DNA of 64,000 nucleotides from Halobacteriales archaeon QS_4_69_34 (GTDB taxonomy: Archaea > Halobacteriota > Halobacteria > Halobacteriales > Halococcaceae). The DNA is taken from the NCBI GenBank assembly GCA_003021045.1, contig PXRN01000011.1:1-64000 (forward strand), written 5' to 3'. Position numbers and translations under genes: made by a program. Below are positions 7,557 to 15,232 of this stretch, one piece after another. Every line of letters begins with the position of its first letter. Positions within the stretch are counted from its first letter, which is position 1. The notes below the pieces were generated by a model that saw only the letters and a list, made by a program, of their open reading frames with translations, was not told the origin of the DNA and ran no database searches.

Positions 7557-8324
7557 TCAGCCCTCGCGTGCAGCGTCGAGTGCGCGCACGAGCTGACCGG
7601 CGTGTGCCCCCGCGACGAAGCCAGCGTCGACGTTTACGGCCACGAGCGGCGTACACGACTGGAGCAGCCCGGCGAGGGCGGCCTCGCCCGCACCGCCGTG
7701 GCCCTCGCCCACCGAGACCGGTAGTCCGACGACGGGGGTGTCCACGAGCCCGGCGACCACCGTTGGAAGCGCGCCCTCCCGCCCGGCGGCGACAACGAGG
7801 ACGTCCGTCGCGCGGAGCTCGTCGAGTCGGTCGAGCAGCCGGTGGAGGCCGGCGACGCCGACGTCCGCGACGCGCTCGACGGTTGCGCCCATCTCGCGGG
7901 CGACGGCCGCCGCCTCGCCCGCCGGCGGGGCATCGGCCGTGCCCGCCGTCACGACCCCGACCACGCCATCGAGCGTCGGCGGCTCGAAGGTCGACGCGTG
8001 CGCACACAGCACGCCCGCCCGCTCGTCGCGCTCGACCGTCGCCGCTGGATGCTCGGCCGCGAGCCGCTCGGTCACCGCCGCCCCGGACTCGGCGTCGACC
8101 CGCGTCGCCATCCCCCGTCCCGTGGTCTCGACGGCCAGCGAGACGAGCTCGGCGACCTCCGCGGGGGTCTTGCCCGCCGCGAGCACCGCCTCGGGAACCC
8201 CGGTCCTGTGCTCGCGGGCGGCGTCGAACCGGCCGGCCGTGCCCGTCGCGTAGCCCGCGAGGCGCGCCTCGGCGGTCGCGACGCTGATCTCGCCCGCCGC
8301 GAGCGCGACGAGTGTCTCGTGCAT
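7557..8324 (-). CDS. larB: LarB-like nickel-pincer cofactor biosynthesis protein (AIR carboxylase-like)
   Basis: The 255-residue protein has a short N-terminal helical domain (MHETLVALAAGEISVATAEA) and a PurE-like Rossmann domain. The C-terminal block VVAAGREGALPTVVAGLVDT-PVVGLPVSVG, then LQSCTPLVAVNVDAGFVAGA, matches LarB, including the SC and N-x-D-x-GF features. LarB carboxylates and hydrolyses nicotinic acid adenine dinucleotide at the first step of nickel-pincer cofactor synthesis; LarE and LarC complete it. Neither larC nor larE is in the window, so the pathway cannot be confirmed here. The ATG at 8324 was chosen because upstream in-frame sequence is unconserved in character. It is divergent from the histone-fold gene. 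Confidence 0.85.
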   Translation of the reverse strand: MHETLVALAAGEISVATAEARLAGYATGTAGRFDAAREHRTGVPEAVLAAGKTPAEVAELVSLAVETTGRGMATRVDAESGAAVTERLAAEHPAATVERDERAGVLCAHASTFEPPTLDGVVGVVTAGTADAPPAGEAAAVAREMGATVERVADVGVAGLHRLLDRLDELRATDVLVVAAGREGALPTVVAGLVDTPVVGLPVSVGEGHGGAGEAALAGLLQSCTPLVAVNVDAGFVAGAHAGQLVRALDAAREG

Positions 8325-8510
8325 GCGTCCGCTCGGGACGCGGGACACTACTGCTCGTCGGCTCGTCGCCGTGCCCGCCCTTCGCCACGGCCATCGCAGT
8401 GCCGTGGGTCGTGTTCTCGCGCCCTCGGCGCCGATCCATGGCCGATCGGGTCGCAGTCGAACTGGCCCGAACCGGGTCGAGAACCCCGGTATCGAGCGAT
8501 GATGGGAACG

Positions 8511-8519
8511 CTTATAAAC
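8511..8519 (+). promoter_or_regulatory. TATA box (cttataaac)
   Basis: cttataaac, preceded by a gaacg BRE-like run, lies about 28 nt before the ATG at 8543. A ggaaggggg run at 8528-8536 could additionally act as a ribosome-binding site. Confidence 0.6.
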
Positions 8520-8542
8520 TATCCCTCGGAAGGGGGCCACGT

Positions 8543-8710
8543 ATGGCAGACCTGATCGTCAAAGCGGCCGTCAAGAACCGACTCGACTCGATGAACGTCT
8601 CCTCGGACTTCTACGACGCGCTCGACGAGGAGGTCAGCGAGCTCCTCGACGACGCCGCGCGTCGGGCCGAGGACAACGACCGCAAGACCGTCCAGCCCCG
8701 CGACCTCTGA
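8543..8710 (+). CDS. Histone-fold mini-protein (DUF1931-like)
   Basis: The 55-residue product MADLIVKAAVKNRLDSMNVS continues with a long helix (DFYDALDEEVSELLDDAARR) and ends NDRKTVQPRDL. The helix-loop-strand-helix pattern and the terminal RKTV-x-x-x-DL are those of the histone fold / CBF-NF-Y type, and the length fits the small haloarchaeal DUF1931 group. The helices are acidic, as expected for a halophile, so direct DNA wrapping like canonical archaeal histones is uncertain. It has its own strong promoter and no obvious operon partner. Confidence 0.75.
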   Translation: MADLIVKAAVKNRLDSMNVSSDFYDALDEEVSELLDDAARRAEDNDRKTVQPRDL

Positions 8711-8835
8711 GACGGGACCTGCCGTCCGTTGTCCCGATCCCCGCCGGCGAGCGACGGCCCCGCCGATCGTGTCCGACCGTCCGAGCGGGTGATCGGCACG
8801 AGACCCGCCGATCGGCTGCGAACACACCCCGACGA

Positions 8836-8845
8836 ACGCTTTTGT
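8836..8845 (+). promoter_or_regulatory. TATA-like box (gcttttgtcc)
   Basis: cgaac followed by gcttttgtcc lies 28 nt before the ATG at 8868 and is identical in core to the boxes at 495-503 and, on the minus strand, about 4040-4048. Confidence 0.45.
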
Positions 8846-8867
8846 CCCGGCCGCCCGATCGCCGTGC

Positions 8868-9635
8868 ATGGGACACACGGTCGTCGTCGCGGGCGTCGGG
8901 CGGACCGTCGGTGCGGCGGTCGCCCGCCGGTTCGCCGCCGAGGGCTGTCGGGTCGGCCTGTTCGCCCGTTCCTCGGGGTTCATCGAGGAGCTGGCGGCCG
9001 AGCTGCGCGGGGAGGGGGCCGAGGCACTCGCCGTTCCGACGGACGTCACCGACCCCGAGGCCGTCGCGGCGGGGTTCGAGGCGGTCCGGGACGCGCTCGG
9101 GCCCGTCGACGTGCTCGTCCTGAACGCCAGCGCGCCCGGCGGTGCGGGGCCGCTCGACACCGATCCCGCCGACTTCGAGCGGACGTGGCGCGTCCGGGTT
9201 CGCGGCTCACTCCTGTGCGTGCAGGCCGCCGCCCCCGACATGCTCGACGCCGGCGACGCGACCGACGGTGCGGTCGAGACCACGACCGATGGTGCGGACG
9301 ACACGACCGGCGGGAGGAGCGACGGCACGACTGCGGGCGGGAACGACGCTGCCGACGCGGGCGGCACCGTGATCTTCAGCGGCACCTCCTTCGCCGAACG
9401 GGGCGCACCCGAGCAGGTCGCGTGGGGTGCGGCGAGCGCGGGGGCGCGCGGGCTGGCGCGGTCGCTCGCGGACGCGCTCCCGCTCCACGTCGCCTACGTC
9501 GCCATCGACGGTGCGGTCGCGCCGCCCGAGAGCACGTGGACGGGAGCGATCCCCGCCGACGCGGTCGCGGACACCTACTGGTCGCTGGTCGAGCAGGACG
9601 GCGGCACGACGACCGAACTCGACCTCCGGCCGTAG
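8868..9635 (+). CDS. Atypical short-chain dehydrogenase/reductase lacking YxxxK
   Basis: The 255-residue protein has an SDR Rossmann core: VVVAGVGRTVGAAVARRFA (nucleotide-binding glycine motif), DVTDPEAV, VLVLNASAPGGAG (NAG/NNAG position), and a TVIFSGTSF strand carrying the catalytic Ser region. The catalytic Tyr-x-x-x-Lys is replaced: the segment aligned with YSASKAGVRGL reads WGAASAGARGL, so Tyr is Trp186 and Lys is Ser190. Residues about 128-163 form a Gly/Asp/Thr low-complexity insertion before the catalytic strand. It either binds NAD(P) without classical redox chemistry or has lost activity. It lies 30 nt upstream of glmM on the same strand and is probably cotranscribed with it. Confidence 0.8.
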   Translation: MGHTVVVAGVGRTVGAAVARRFAAEGCRVGLFARSSGFIEELAAELRGEGAEALAVPTDVTDPEAVAAGFEAVRDALGPVDVLVLNASAPGGAGPLDTDPADFERTWRVRVRGSLLCVQAAAPDMLDAGDATDGAVETTTDGADDTTGGRSDGTTAGGNDAADAGGTVIFSGTSFAERGAPEQVAWGAASAGARGLARSLADALPLHVAYVAIDGAVAPPESTWTGAIPADAVADTYWSLVEQDGGTTTELDLRP

Positions 9636-9665
9636 CCTTTTCGCCCCGGCCCGCCTCGGAGGCCC

Positions 9666-11054
9666 ATGTTCGGCACGAGCGGCGTCCGCGGCCCGGTCGG
9701 CGAGACCATCACGGGACGACTCGCGCTCGACGTGGGCCATGCGCTCGCGGTCGACCGCGATCGAGTCGTGGTGGGGCGTGACCCGCGTGCGAGCGGCGCG
9801 GCGCTCGCTGATGCGCTGATCGCGGGGCTGTGCGAATCGGGCGCGGACGTCGTCGATCTCGGCCTCACGGCCACGCCCACCGTCGCGCGCGCCGTCGAGT
9901 GGGAGGACGCCGACGCCGGCGTCGCGGTGACCGCGAGCCACAACCCGCCCGCCGACAACGGACTCAAGCTCTGGCAGCCGAGCGGGCAGGCGTTCGACGC
10001 CTCCCGCCGGGAGACGATCGCCGCACGCGTCCGCGAGGAACGGTTCGCGCCCGCAGCGTGGGACGGCTTCGGCGCGCGCCGCCGAGCGGACGCGAGCGAG
10101 CGCCACGTCGACGCGCTCGTCGATGCGGTCACCGACACGGCCGACGGCGCGGGCGTAGGCACCGGTGGTACGAACGCGCTCGCTCCCGACGATTCCCTCT
10201 CGGTGATCGTCGACCTCGGCAACGGCGCGGGCGGCGTCGCCGTCCGGGGGCTGGAGGCGCTCGGCTGTACAGTCGAGACCCTCAACGCCCAGCCCGACGG
10301 CGCGTTCCCGGGCCGTCCGAGCGAGCCGACGGCCGAAAACTGCGCGTCGCTGTGTGCGCTGGTCGCGGCGAGCGACGCCGATCTGGGCGTCGCCCTCGAC
10401 GGCGACGCCGATCGGATGCGTGCCGTCGACGAGAACGGGCAGTTCGTCGACGGCGACGTTCTGCTCGCGCTGTTCGCCCGCGAGGCGGTCCGCGAGAGCA
10501 CCGTCGCGGAACCACGGGTCGCCGCCCCGGTCAACGTCAGCCTCGCGGTCGACGACGCGCTGGCCGACATCGGCGCAGGAGTGGTCCGCACCCGGGTCGG
10601 CGACGTCTCCGTCGCCGAGCGCGCGACCGAATCCGAGGTCGTCTTCGGCGGCGAGTACAGCGGCTCGTGGATCTGGCCCGCCGAGACGCTGTGTCCGGAC
10701 GGCCCGCTCGCGGCCTGTACGTTGGCCGCGCTCGCTTCGGGGGACACGCTCTCCGAACTCGCAGCCGCAATCGAGACCTACCCCACTCGACGCGAGGCGA
10801 TCGAGACCGGGGAGAAGGCGGCGGCGATGGAATGCGTCGAGCGGCGGGTGGCCGAGCGGTACGGGGACGTGGCGACGCTCGACGGCGTCCGCGTCGACCT
10901 CGGGGACGCGTGGTTTCTGGTCCGGGCGAGCGGCACGCAGCCGCTCGTGCGGGTGAGCGCGGAGGCCCGCGAGGCCGGACGAGCCGAGGAGGCCTTCGGG
11001 ACCGCCCGCGAACTCGTCGAGGATGCGGTCGGGGCGGTCGAGGACGCCGAATGA
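9666..11054 (+). CDS. glmM: Phosphoglucosamine mutase-like phosphohexomutase
   Basis: This 462-residue alpha-D-phosphohexomutase starts directly with MFGTSGVRGP. It contains TASHNPP (phosphoserine Ser91), DGDADR (245-250), GGEYSGSWIW in the sugar-binding position and a RASGTQPLVRV phosphate loop. The GEYSG loop and the short N-terminus fit archaeal GlmM, which converts glucosamine-6-phosphate to glucosamine-1-phosphate for UDP-GlcNAc synthesis. A GlmU-like nucleotidyltransferase is encoded at 54741-55973. The gene follows the atypical SDR by 30 nt, with a possible own promoter (ccttttcgcc about 25 nt upstream). Its stop lies 3 bases from the convergent zinc-finger gene. A second phosphohexomutase is at 2521-4017. 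Confidence 0.88.
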   Translation: MFGTSGVRGPVGETITGRLALDVGHALAVDRDRVVVGRDPRASGAALADALIAGLCESGADVVDLGLTATPTVARAVEWEDADAGVAVTASHNPPADNGLKLWQPSGQAFDASRRETIAARVREERFAPAAWDGFGARRRADASERHVDALVDAVTDTADGAGVGTGGTNALAPDDSLSVIVDLGNGAGGVAVRGLEALGCTVETLNAQPDGAFPGRPSEPTAENCASLCALVAASDADLGVALDGDADRMRAVDENGQFVDGDVLLALFAREAVRESTVAEPRVAAPVNVSLAVDDALADIGAGVVRTRVGDVSVAERATESEVVFGGEYSGSWIWPAETLCPDGPLAACTLAALASGDTLSELAAAIETYPTRREAIETGEKAAAMECVERRVAERYGDVATLDGVRVDLGDAWFLVRASGTQPLVRVSAEAREAGRAEEAFGTARELVEDAVGAVEDAE

Positions 11055-11057
11055 GAA

Positions 11058-11216
11058 CTAGCCGCGCCGTGTCGAGCGCGCCTCCCTGACCTGCGCGCCG
11101 TCCCGGATCTTGTCTTCACACTGTGGACAGACGCGGGGTTCGTCGATCCCGGTCGGGGTGAACACACGCGCGTACGCCGCCGTCACGAACCCACCACAGT
11201 TCTGGCATTCCGGCAT
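11058..11216 (-). CDS. Small CxxCG zinc-finger protein
   Basis: A 52-residue protein beginning MPECQNCGGFVTAAYARVFT, with the second cysteine pair in RVCPQCEDKI and an Arg-rich tail. This is the DUF7563-type haloarchaeal micro zinc finger as I remember it. A sequence of the same length class and order is found at 5459-5608, so the window holds two paralogues. A strong TATA box precedes it by about 25 nt, indicating a monocistronic leaderless mRNA. Confidence 0.8.
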   Translation of the reverse strand: MPECQNCGGFVTAAYARVFTPTGIDEPRVCPQCEDKIRDGAQVREARSTRRG

Positions 11217-11236
11217 GAAACCCGGTTGCGCGCCAC

Positions 11237-11249
11237 CCATTATATATTC
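11237..11249 (-). promoter_or_regulatory. TATA box (atatataatgg on minus strand)
   Basis: The plus strand reads ccattatatattc. It is centred about 27 nt before the ATG at 11216 of the zinc-finger gene and is one of the most AT-rich short stretches in this part of the window. Confidence 0.55.
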
Positions 11250-11376
11250 CGCGGTACACGCCGGTATCGCTCCGCTCTCGGATCACGACTCGTCTCCACT
11301 GCTCCCCGCTCGCTGCTCGCGGGGTCTCTCGGCGGCCGCTTCCCGCCGGACATCGGGATCGTCGCCCGTCTGCCCG

Positions 11377-14022
11377 CTACGTGTCGTACTCGCTCCCGAC
11401 GACCTCGCGCACCCGATCGGCGGTGACCTCGCCGACGCCCGATACTTCCATGAGATCGTCCTCGCTCGCGGCCACGACGGCTTCGACGCTGCCGAACTCC
11501 TCCAAGAGCGCACGCGCCGTCACGGGACCGATCTCCGCGATCGCGCCGACGACGTACTCCTGCTGTTCGGCGAGGGTCTTCGCTGCCTTCTCGCCGTGGA
11601 CGCTCACCGCGCGGTCGTCGACCGCCTGTTCGCGTCGAGCGATCACCTCCAGGAGATCGGCGGTGTCGTCCTCGCCTCTCGTCCGGAGCACGCTCGCGCC
11701 GAAGTCCACGGCCAGCGAGGCCAGCGCGCCGCGGATGGCGTTGGGATGGACGTTGCGCTCCTCGTAGAGGCCGTCGCCCTCGATCAGTACCACGGGCCGG
11801 CCGTAGTGGCGCGCGGCGTCGCCGACCTGCTCGAACAGGGATCGATCGCCGCCGGTGAGCGTGTCGAGGAAGTCGCTCACCGACTTGCGCTCGACGACAA
11901 CGCGATCGGAGAGCACGTAGTCGCCGACTGCGAGCGTCTCCAAGCGCGTCTCGATGCCCGCCCGGGTCGAGAGGTCCCGCGCGATCGTCGCGTCGAGCTC
12001 GCGCTGGTCGGCGACGATCTCGACCGTCCCGTCCGTATCGTCGCCCGCCCCATCGGCGTCGCCCGTGCCGTCCACGCCGGCGGTCGCCACCACGTCGTTC
12101 GGGTCCCCGGTTCCGTCGTCCTCCGGTTCGGCGCTGTCGTCGGCTTCCGTGACAGCTCCCGTTCCGTTCGCCGCGAACGCCGCCAGTCCCGCCTCGGCCC
12201 CGCTCTCGCTTCCCGCCCCGGATTCGCTCTCCCCCTCGGATCCGGTTCTCGCCGCCGACTCGTCGTTCGTTCCGACCCCGCCGGTCCCACCGGCCCCGCC
12301 TCCTCTACCGTTCGTGCCACCGTTCGCGGCCGCCGGTCCGTCGGTTCGCTCCGCGCTGGGCGACTCGCCCCTCGCGCCGAACGCGTCGAGGGCCTGCTGG
12401 CTGTCGTCGAGCTCCGCCTCGATGGTCTCGCTGGCCCCCTTCAGCGTTCGGAGCTCCTCGTCCATGCGTGACTCCTCGTGGCGGGCCTTCCAGAAGTACG
12501 CCTCGTCGCGGGTGTCCTCGGCCAGCAGCACCATCACCCGGCCCTCCATCCCCCGGCCAGTCCGGCCCTTGCGCTGGATCGAGCGGATCGCCGTCGGGAC
12601 GGGCTCGTAGAAGAGCACGAGGTCGACTTCGGGCACGTCGAGGCCCTCCTCGGCGACCGAGGTCGACACCAGCACCTCGAACGCGCCCCGCCGGAACGCC
12701 TCTAGGGTCTCCTGTTGTTCGGTCTGGCTCATCCCCGCCGAGCCCTCCGTGTCGCTCTGACCGACGAACTTTCTGGTGTCGAAGTGCTCGCCCAGGAAGT
12801 CCGTCAGCGTCTCGGCGGTGTCGCGGGATTCGGTGAAGACGATGACACGCTCGCCGCCCTCGATGCCCAGACACTCCGCGAGCAGGATGCGTGCGCGCCG
12901 GAACTTCGGGTGGAGGTCGCCGTGAGCCTCGGCGATCCTCGCGGCCTCTCTGACTTTCGCCTCGCTGACGAACCGCTGGCTCGCCTTCGAGGCCCCCGAG
13001 GAGCGTGCGGCGTTGCGCTGGCGCTCGAAGTACCGCCGCAGGGACTCGACGCTCTGGGTCTCCACCAGTGTGACCGCCCGCCGGAGCTTCATCACCTCGG
13101 CGTGAATCGACATCCCCTCGAAGCCCTCCGACTGGTCGTTGTCGATCAGTTCTTGGAGCTTGGCGCGCATCCGGTTGAGCTGCTTCTGGGAGACGTCGGC
13201 GCTCGTCGCCCGCGTCACGCCGAGTTCCGTGAGTCGCTCCAACCGATCTTCGATCACCGCGGTCAGCGCGTCCCGGATCTCGATGACCTCCTCGGGCAGC
13301 TCGATGCGCTCCCACTCCACGTCCGTGTCGTGGGTGTAGCGGTCGACGTCGGCGTCGTCTTCGGTCATTACCGCCACCTCCCGGAGGCCGAGGTTTCCAC
13401 ACACGGAGAGGATCGCCTCCTCGTCGCCGCCCGGCGAGGCGCTCATCCCCGTCACCAGCGGGCGCTCGGCGTCGGCGTGGTAGCGCTCGGCGATGTAGTT
13501 GTAGGCGTAGCTTCCCGAAGCACGGTGGCACTCGTCGAAGGTCAGGTGGACGACCCCGGAGAGGTCGATCCGGTTGCCCACGAGGTCGTTCTCGACGACC
13601 TGCGGCGTGGCGATCACCACTCGTGTGGATTCCCAGAGGGCGGCCCGGTCGTCGGGACTGACCTCGCCGGTGAACACGGCGATCTCCTCGTCGGGGATCG
13701 ACAGTCCTTCGCGGTAGAACTCGGCGTGCTGGGTCACCAGCGGTTTGGTGGGCGCGAGCAGGAGCGCCTTCTCGTTGCCGTGATTCGTGTCGGTGTCGTC
13801 GTCCACGTCCTCGTTCTCACTCACATCGCGCCCGCCGGCCAGTCGGCGGGCGGTCACGAGCAGGCTCACCGTCGTCTTGCCGAGTCCGGTGGGCAGACAG
13901 ACGAGCGTGTGGTCGCGCTCGGCAGCGTCGGCGAGCTCCGTCTGATAGCGCCGCCGCTCGATCACCCCCGGCTCGACGAGCGGCTCCGCGACGTACTCGA
14001 CGTTCTCGCCGGTGGCTGCCAT
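11377..14022 (-). CDS. hef: Hef-like helicase/ERCC4 nuclease
   Basis: The 881-residue protein joins an SF2 helicase to an XPF/ERCC4 nuclease, the architecture of archaeal Hef, which processes stalled replication forks. The helicase part shows the Q-motif region, Walker A PTGLGKT (44-50), the DECH box (163-166), MSASPGG, and the C-terminal RecA motifs IVFTESRDTAETL and QRKGRTGRG. The nuclease part shows VADQRE and ERKSVSDF (Glu711-Arg-Lys), the GDxnERKxxxD signature, and a C-terminal helix-hairpin-helix region (GPVTARALLEEFGS...VSGVGEVTADRV). Between them lies a roughly 130-residue Gly/Ser/Asp/Glu linker (about 535-665), longer and more disordered than expected. The ATG at 14022 matches the family start and has gcttaac 27 nt upstream. 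Confidence 0.93.
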   Translation of the reverse strand: MAATGENVEYVAEPLVEPGVIERRRYQTELADAAERDHTLVCLPTGLGKTTVSLLVTARRLAGGRDVSENEDVDDDTDTNHGNEKALLLAPTKPLVTQHAEFYREGLSIPDEEIAVFTGEVSPDDRAALWESTRVVIATPQVVENDLVGNRIDLSGVVHLTFDECHRASGSYAYNYIAERYHADAERPLVTGMSASPGGDEEAILSVCGNLGLREVAVMTEDDADVDRYTHDTDVEWERIELPEEVIEIRDALTAVIEDRLERLTELGVTRATSADVSQKQLNRMRAKLQELIDNDQSEGFEGMSIHAEVMKLRRAVTLVETQSVESLRRYFERQRNAARSSGASKASQRFVSEAKVREAARIAEAHGDLHPKFRRARILLAECLGIEGGERVIVFTESRDTAETLTDFLGEHFDTRKFVGQSDTEGSAGMSQTEQQETLEAFRRGAFEVLVSTSVAEEGLDVPEVDLVLFYEPVPTAIRSIQRKGRTGRGMEGRVMVLLAEDTRDEAYFWKARHEESRMDEELRTLKGASETIEAELDDSQQALDAFGARGESPSAERTDGPAAANGGTNGRGGGAGGTGGVGTNDESAARTGSEGESESGAGSESGAEAGLAAFAANGTGAVTEADDSAEPEDDGTGDPNDVVATAGVDGTGDADGAGDDTDGTVEIVADQRELDATIARDLSTRAGIETRLETLAVGDYVLSDRVVVERKSVSDFLDTLTGGDRSLFEQVGDAARHYGRPVVLIEGDGLYEERNVHPNAIRGALASLAVDFGASVLRTRGEDDTADLLEVIARREQAVDDRAVSVHGEKAAKTLAEQQEYVVGAIAEIGPVTARALLEEFGSVEAVVAASEDDLMEVSGVGEVTADRVREVVGSEYDT

Positions 14023-14651
14023 CGTGTTCGGTTGCCCGCCGCCGCTGTTAAGCGTTCGCGTCCCGGGGTGGAAGTGGCCTCGGTGGGAGCCGTCGCCGAA
14101 CGCGGCCGGAAGCGACGATCGAAGGTTCGAGCGGTCGGCGGTGCAGTGGCACGCGGCTGCGCGCCGTCCCCGGCGCGCAACTCCCGCGAGGGACAGCGGG
14201 GCGAGCGAGCACCGCGATGCGAGCGGGAACGACCCGCGAGCGTGCGAGGGCCGGTAGTGGGGCGTTTGTGGCGGCCCGGGCGGAGCGAATCGGCCGGGAT
14301 GGCGTGTGGTGCGTGGCGACCGCGGTGTGGAAGCGGTCGCGGTTGCGGTTAGCGGCGTGGTTGCTCGTGTGTACCGGCACTCGCGGTCCACGTTCCGATT
14401 CGACCGCCCCGATCACGTCCCGAGCGGAATCGTTCGGGAGGATCGCGGGCCGTACGGGTCGCACCGCAGGTGCGATACGGGACGTGTGACTCGTGACCCG
14501 CAGTTTCGAAGAGGAGCCCTGTCGCTCGCGGCCGCTGGGATCTGACCGTGGGCGGTCCGTACTCCGTGGTCGGTATTCCGCGTTCGCAAAACCGCTCTCG
14601 AAGGCGGTTGTACCCGGCCTCGACGATCGGATCCGGGACTGACTGCTCGAC
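14023..14651. other. Long intergenic region upstream of hef, no gene seen
   Basis: Over about 630 bases there is no convincing reading frame; open frames on both strands are Arg/Pro/Ser-rich shadows. The hef promoter (gcttaac on the minus strand, about 14049-14056) is at one end. A small inverted repeat aaccgc/gcggtt (14590-14595 and 14604-14609) lies near the 3' end of the polyprenol-kinase-like gene. A G-rich stretch with repeated gcggt/gcggtt words lies at 14320-14350. A non-coding RNA cannot be excluded. Confidence 0.4.
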
Positions 14652-15227
14652 TCACCCGAGGAGTTCGGGCGCGTAGCCCAGCCCGAGTCGGATCGCCGCC
14701 GCCGCGGCGAGCGGGATGGTGAGGTTGTCGTCGATCACGTAGCCCCCGACGACGGGCTTCGCGCCGTCGGCCGCCGTCGCGGCCAGGGCGCCCAGCGTCG
14801 CCGGCAGGAGGGGGACGAACGGGACGGCGAGCACCAGACAGAGCCCGAACGTCGCCAGCAGTACGGGAAGGCGCTTGATCCGGCGGAAGTCGCCCTCGCC
14901 GAGCAGCCCGCTCGCGGGGTCGGCGACGGTGAGCATCAGCATGCCGGGCACCGCGACCCGCGGCGCGAAGGCGAGCGCGACGGCCGTCATGCCGAGGAAG
15001 TACAGCGCGTAGCCCGCGAGATATTCCTGCTCGTACTCGCGGGTGAGCCGCTCGTATACCATCCAGTCGAGCCCGACGAACAGCCGCACCGTTTCGAGGA
15101 CGAGCGCGACCCCCGTGGCGACCACCAGAAAGAGGCCGAGTTCGCGCCACGACAGCACGTCGAGCAGGTACAGTCCCGGAATGCCCGTACCGGCGGCGTG
15201 AACCAGTCGCCGCTGGAGCTCGCTCAC
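14652..15227 (-). CDS. Polyprenol/diacylglycerol kinase-like membrane protein (dolichol kinase family)
   Basis: The 191-residue protein has about six hydrophobic segments. After MSELQRRLVHAAGTGIPGLY it carries TVADPASGLLGEGDFRRIKRLP, which resembles the GDP-A-SLVG...K-T segment of the SEC59/VTE5-type CTP-dependent polyprenol kinases and CDP-diglyceride synthetases (COG0170). A role in phosphorylating dolichol or another isoprenoid lipid at the membrane is likely but substrate and nucleotide are inferred. It is the last gene of a tight operon: its ATG lies 5 bases after the glyS stop, so translation is probably coupled. Confidence 0.65.
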   Translation of the reverse strand: MSELQRRLVHAAGTGIPGLYLLDVLSWRELGLFLVVATGVALVLETVRLFVGLDWMVYERLTREYEQEYLAGYALYFLGMTAVALAFAPRVAVPGMLMLTVADPASGLLGEGDFRRIKRLPVLLATFGLCLVLAVPFVPLLPATLGALAATAADGAKPVVGGYVIDDNLTIPLAAAAAIRLGLGYAPELLG

Positions 15228-15232
15228 GGCCC

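Noticed and set aside
12715-14352. 545-codon plus-strand frame inside hef
   Set aside because: Antisense shadow of the Hef helicase domain; Arg/Gly/Val-rich with no coherent pattern.
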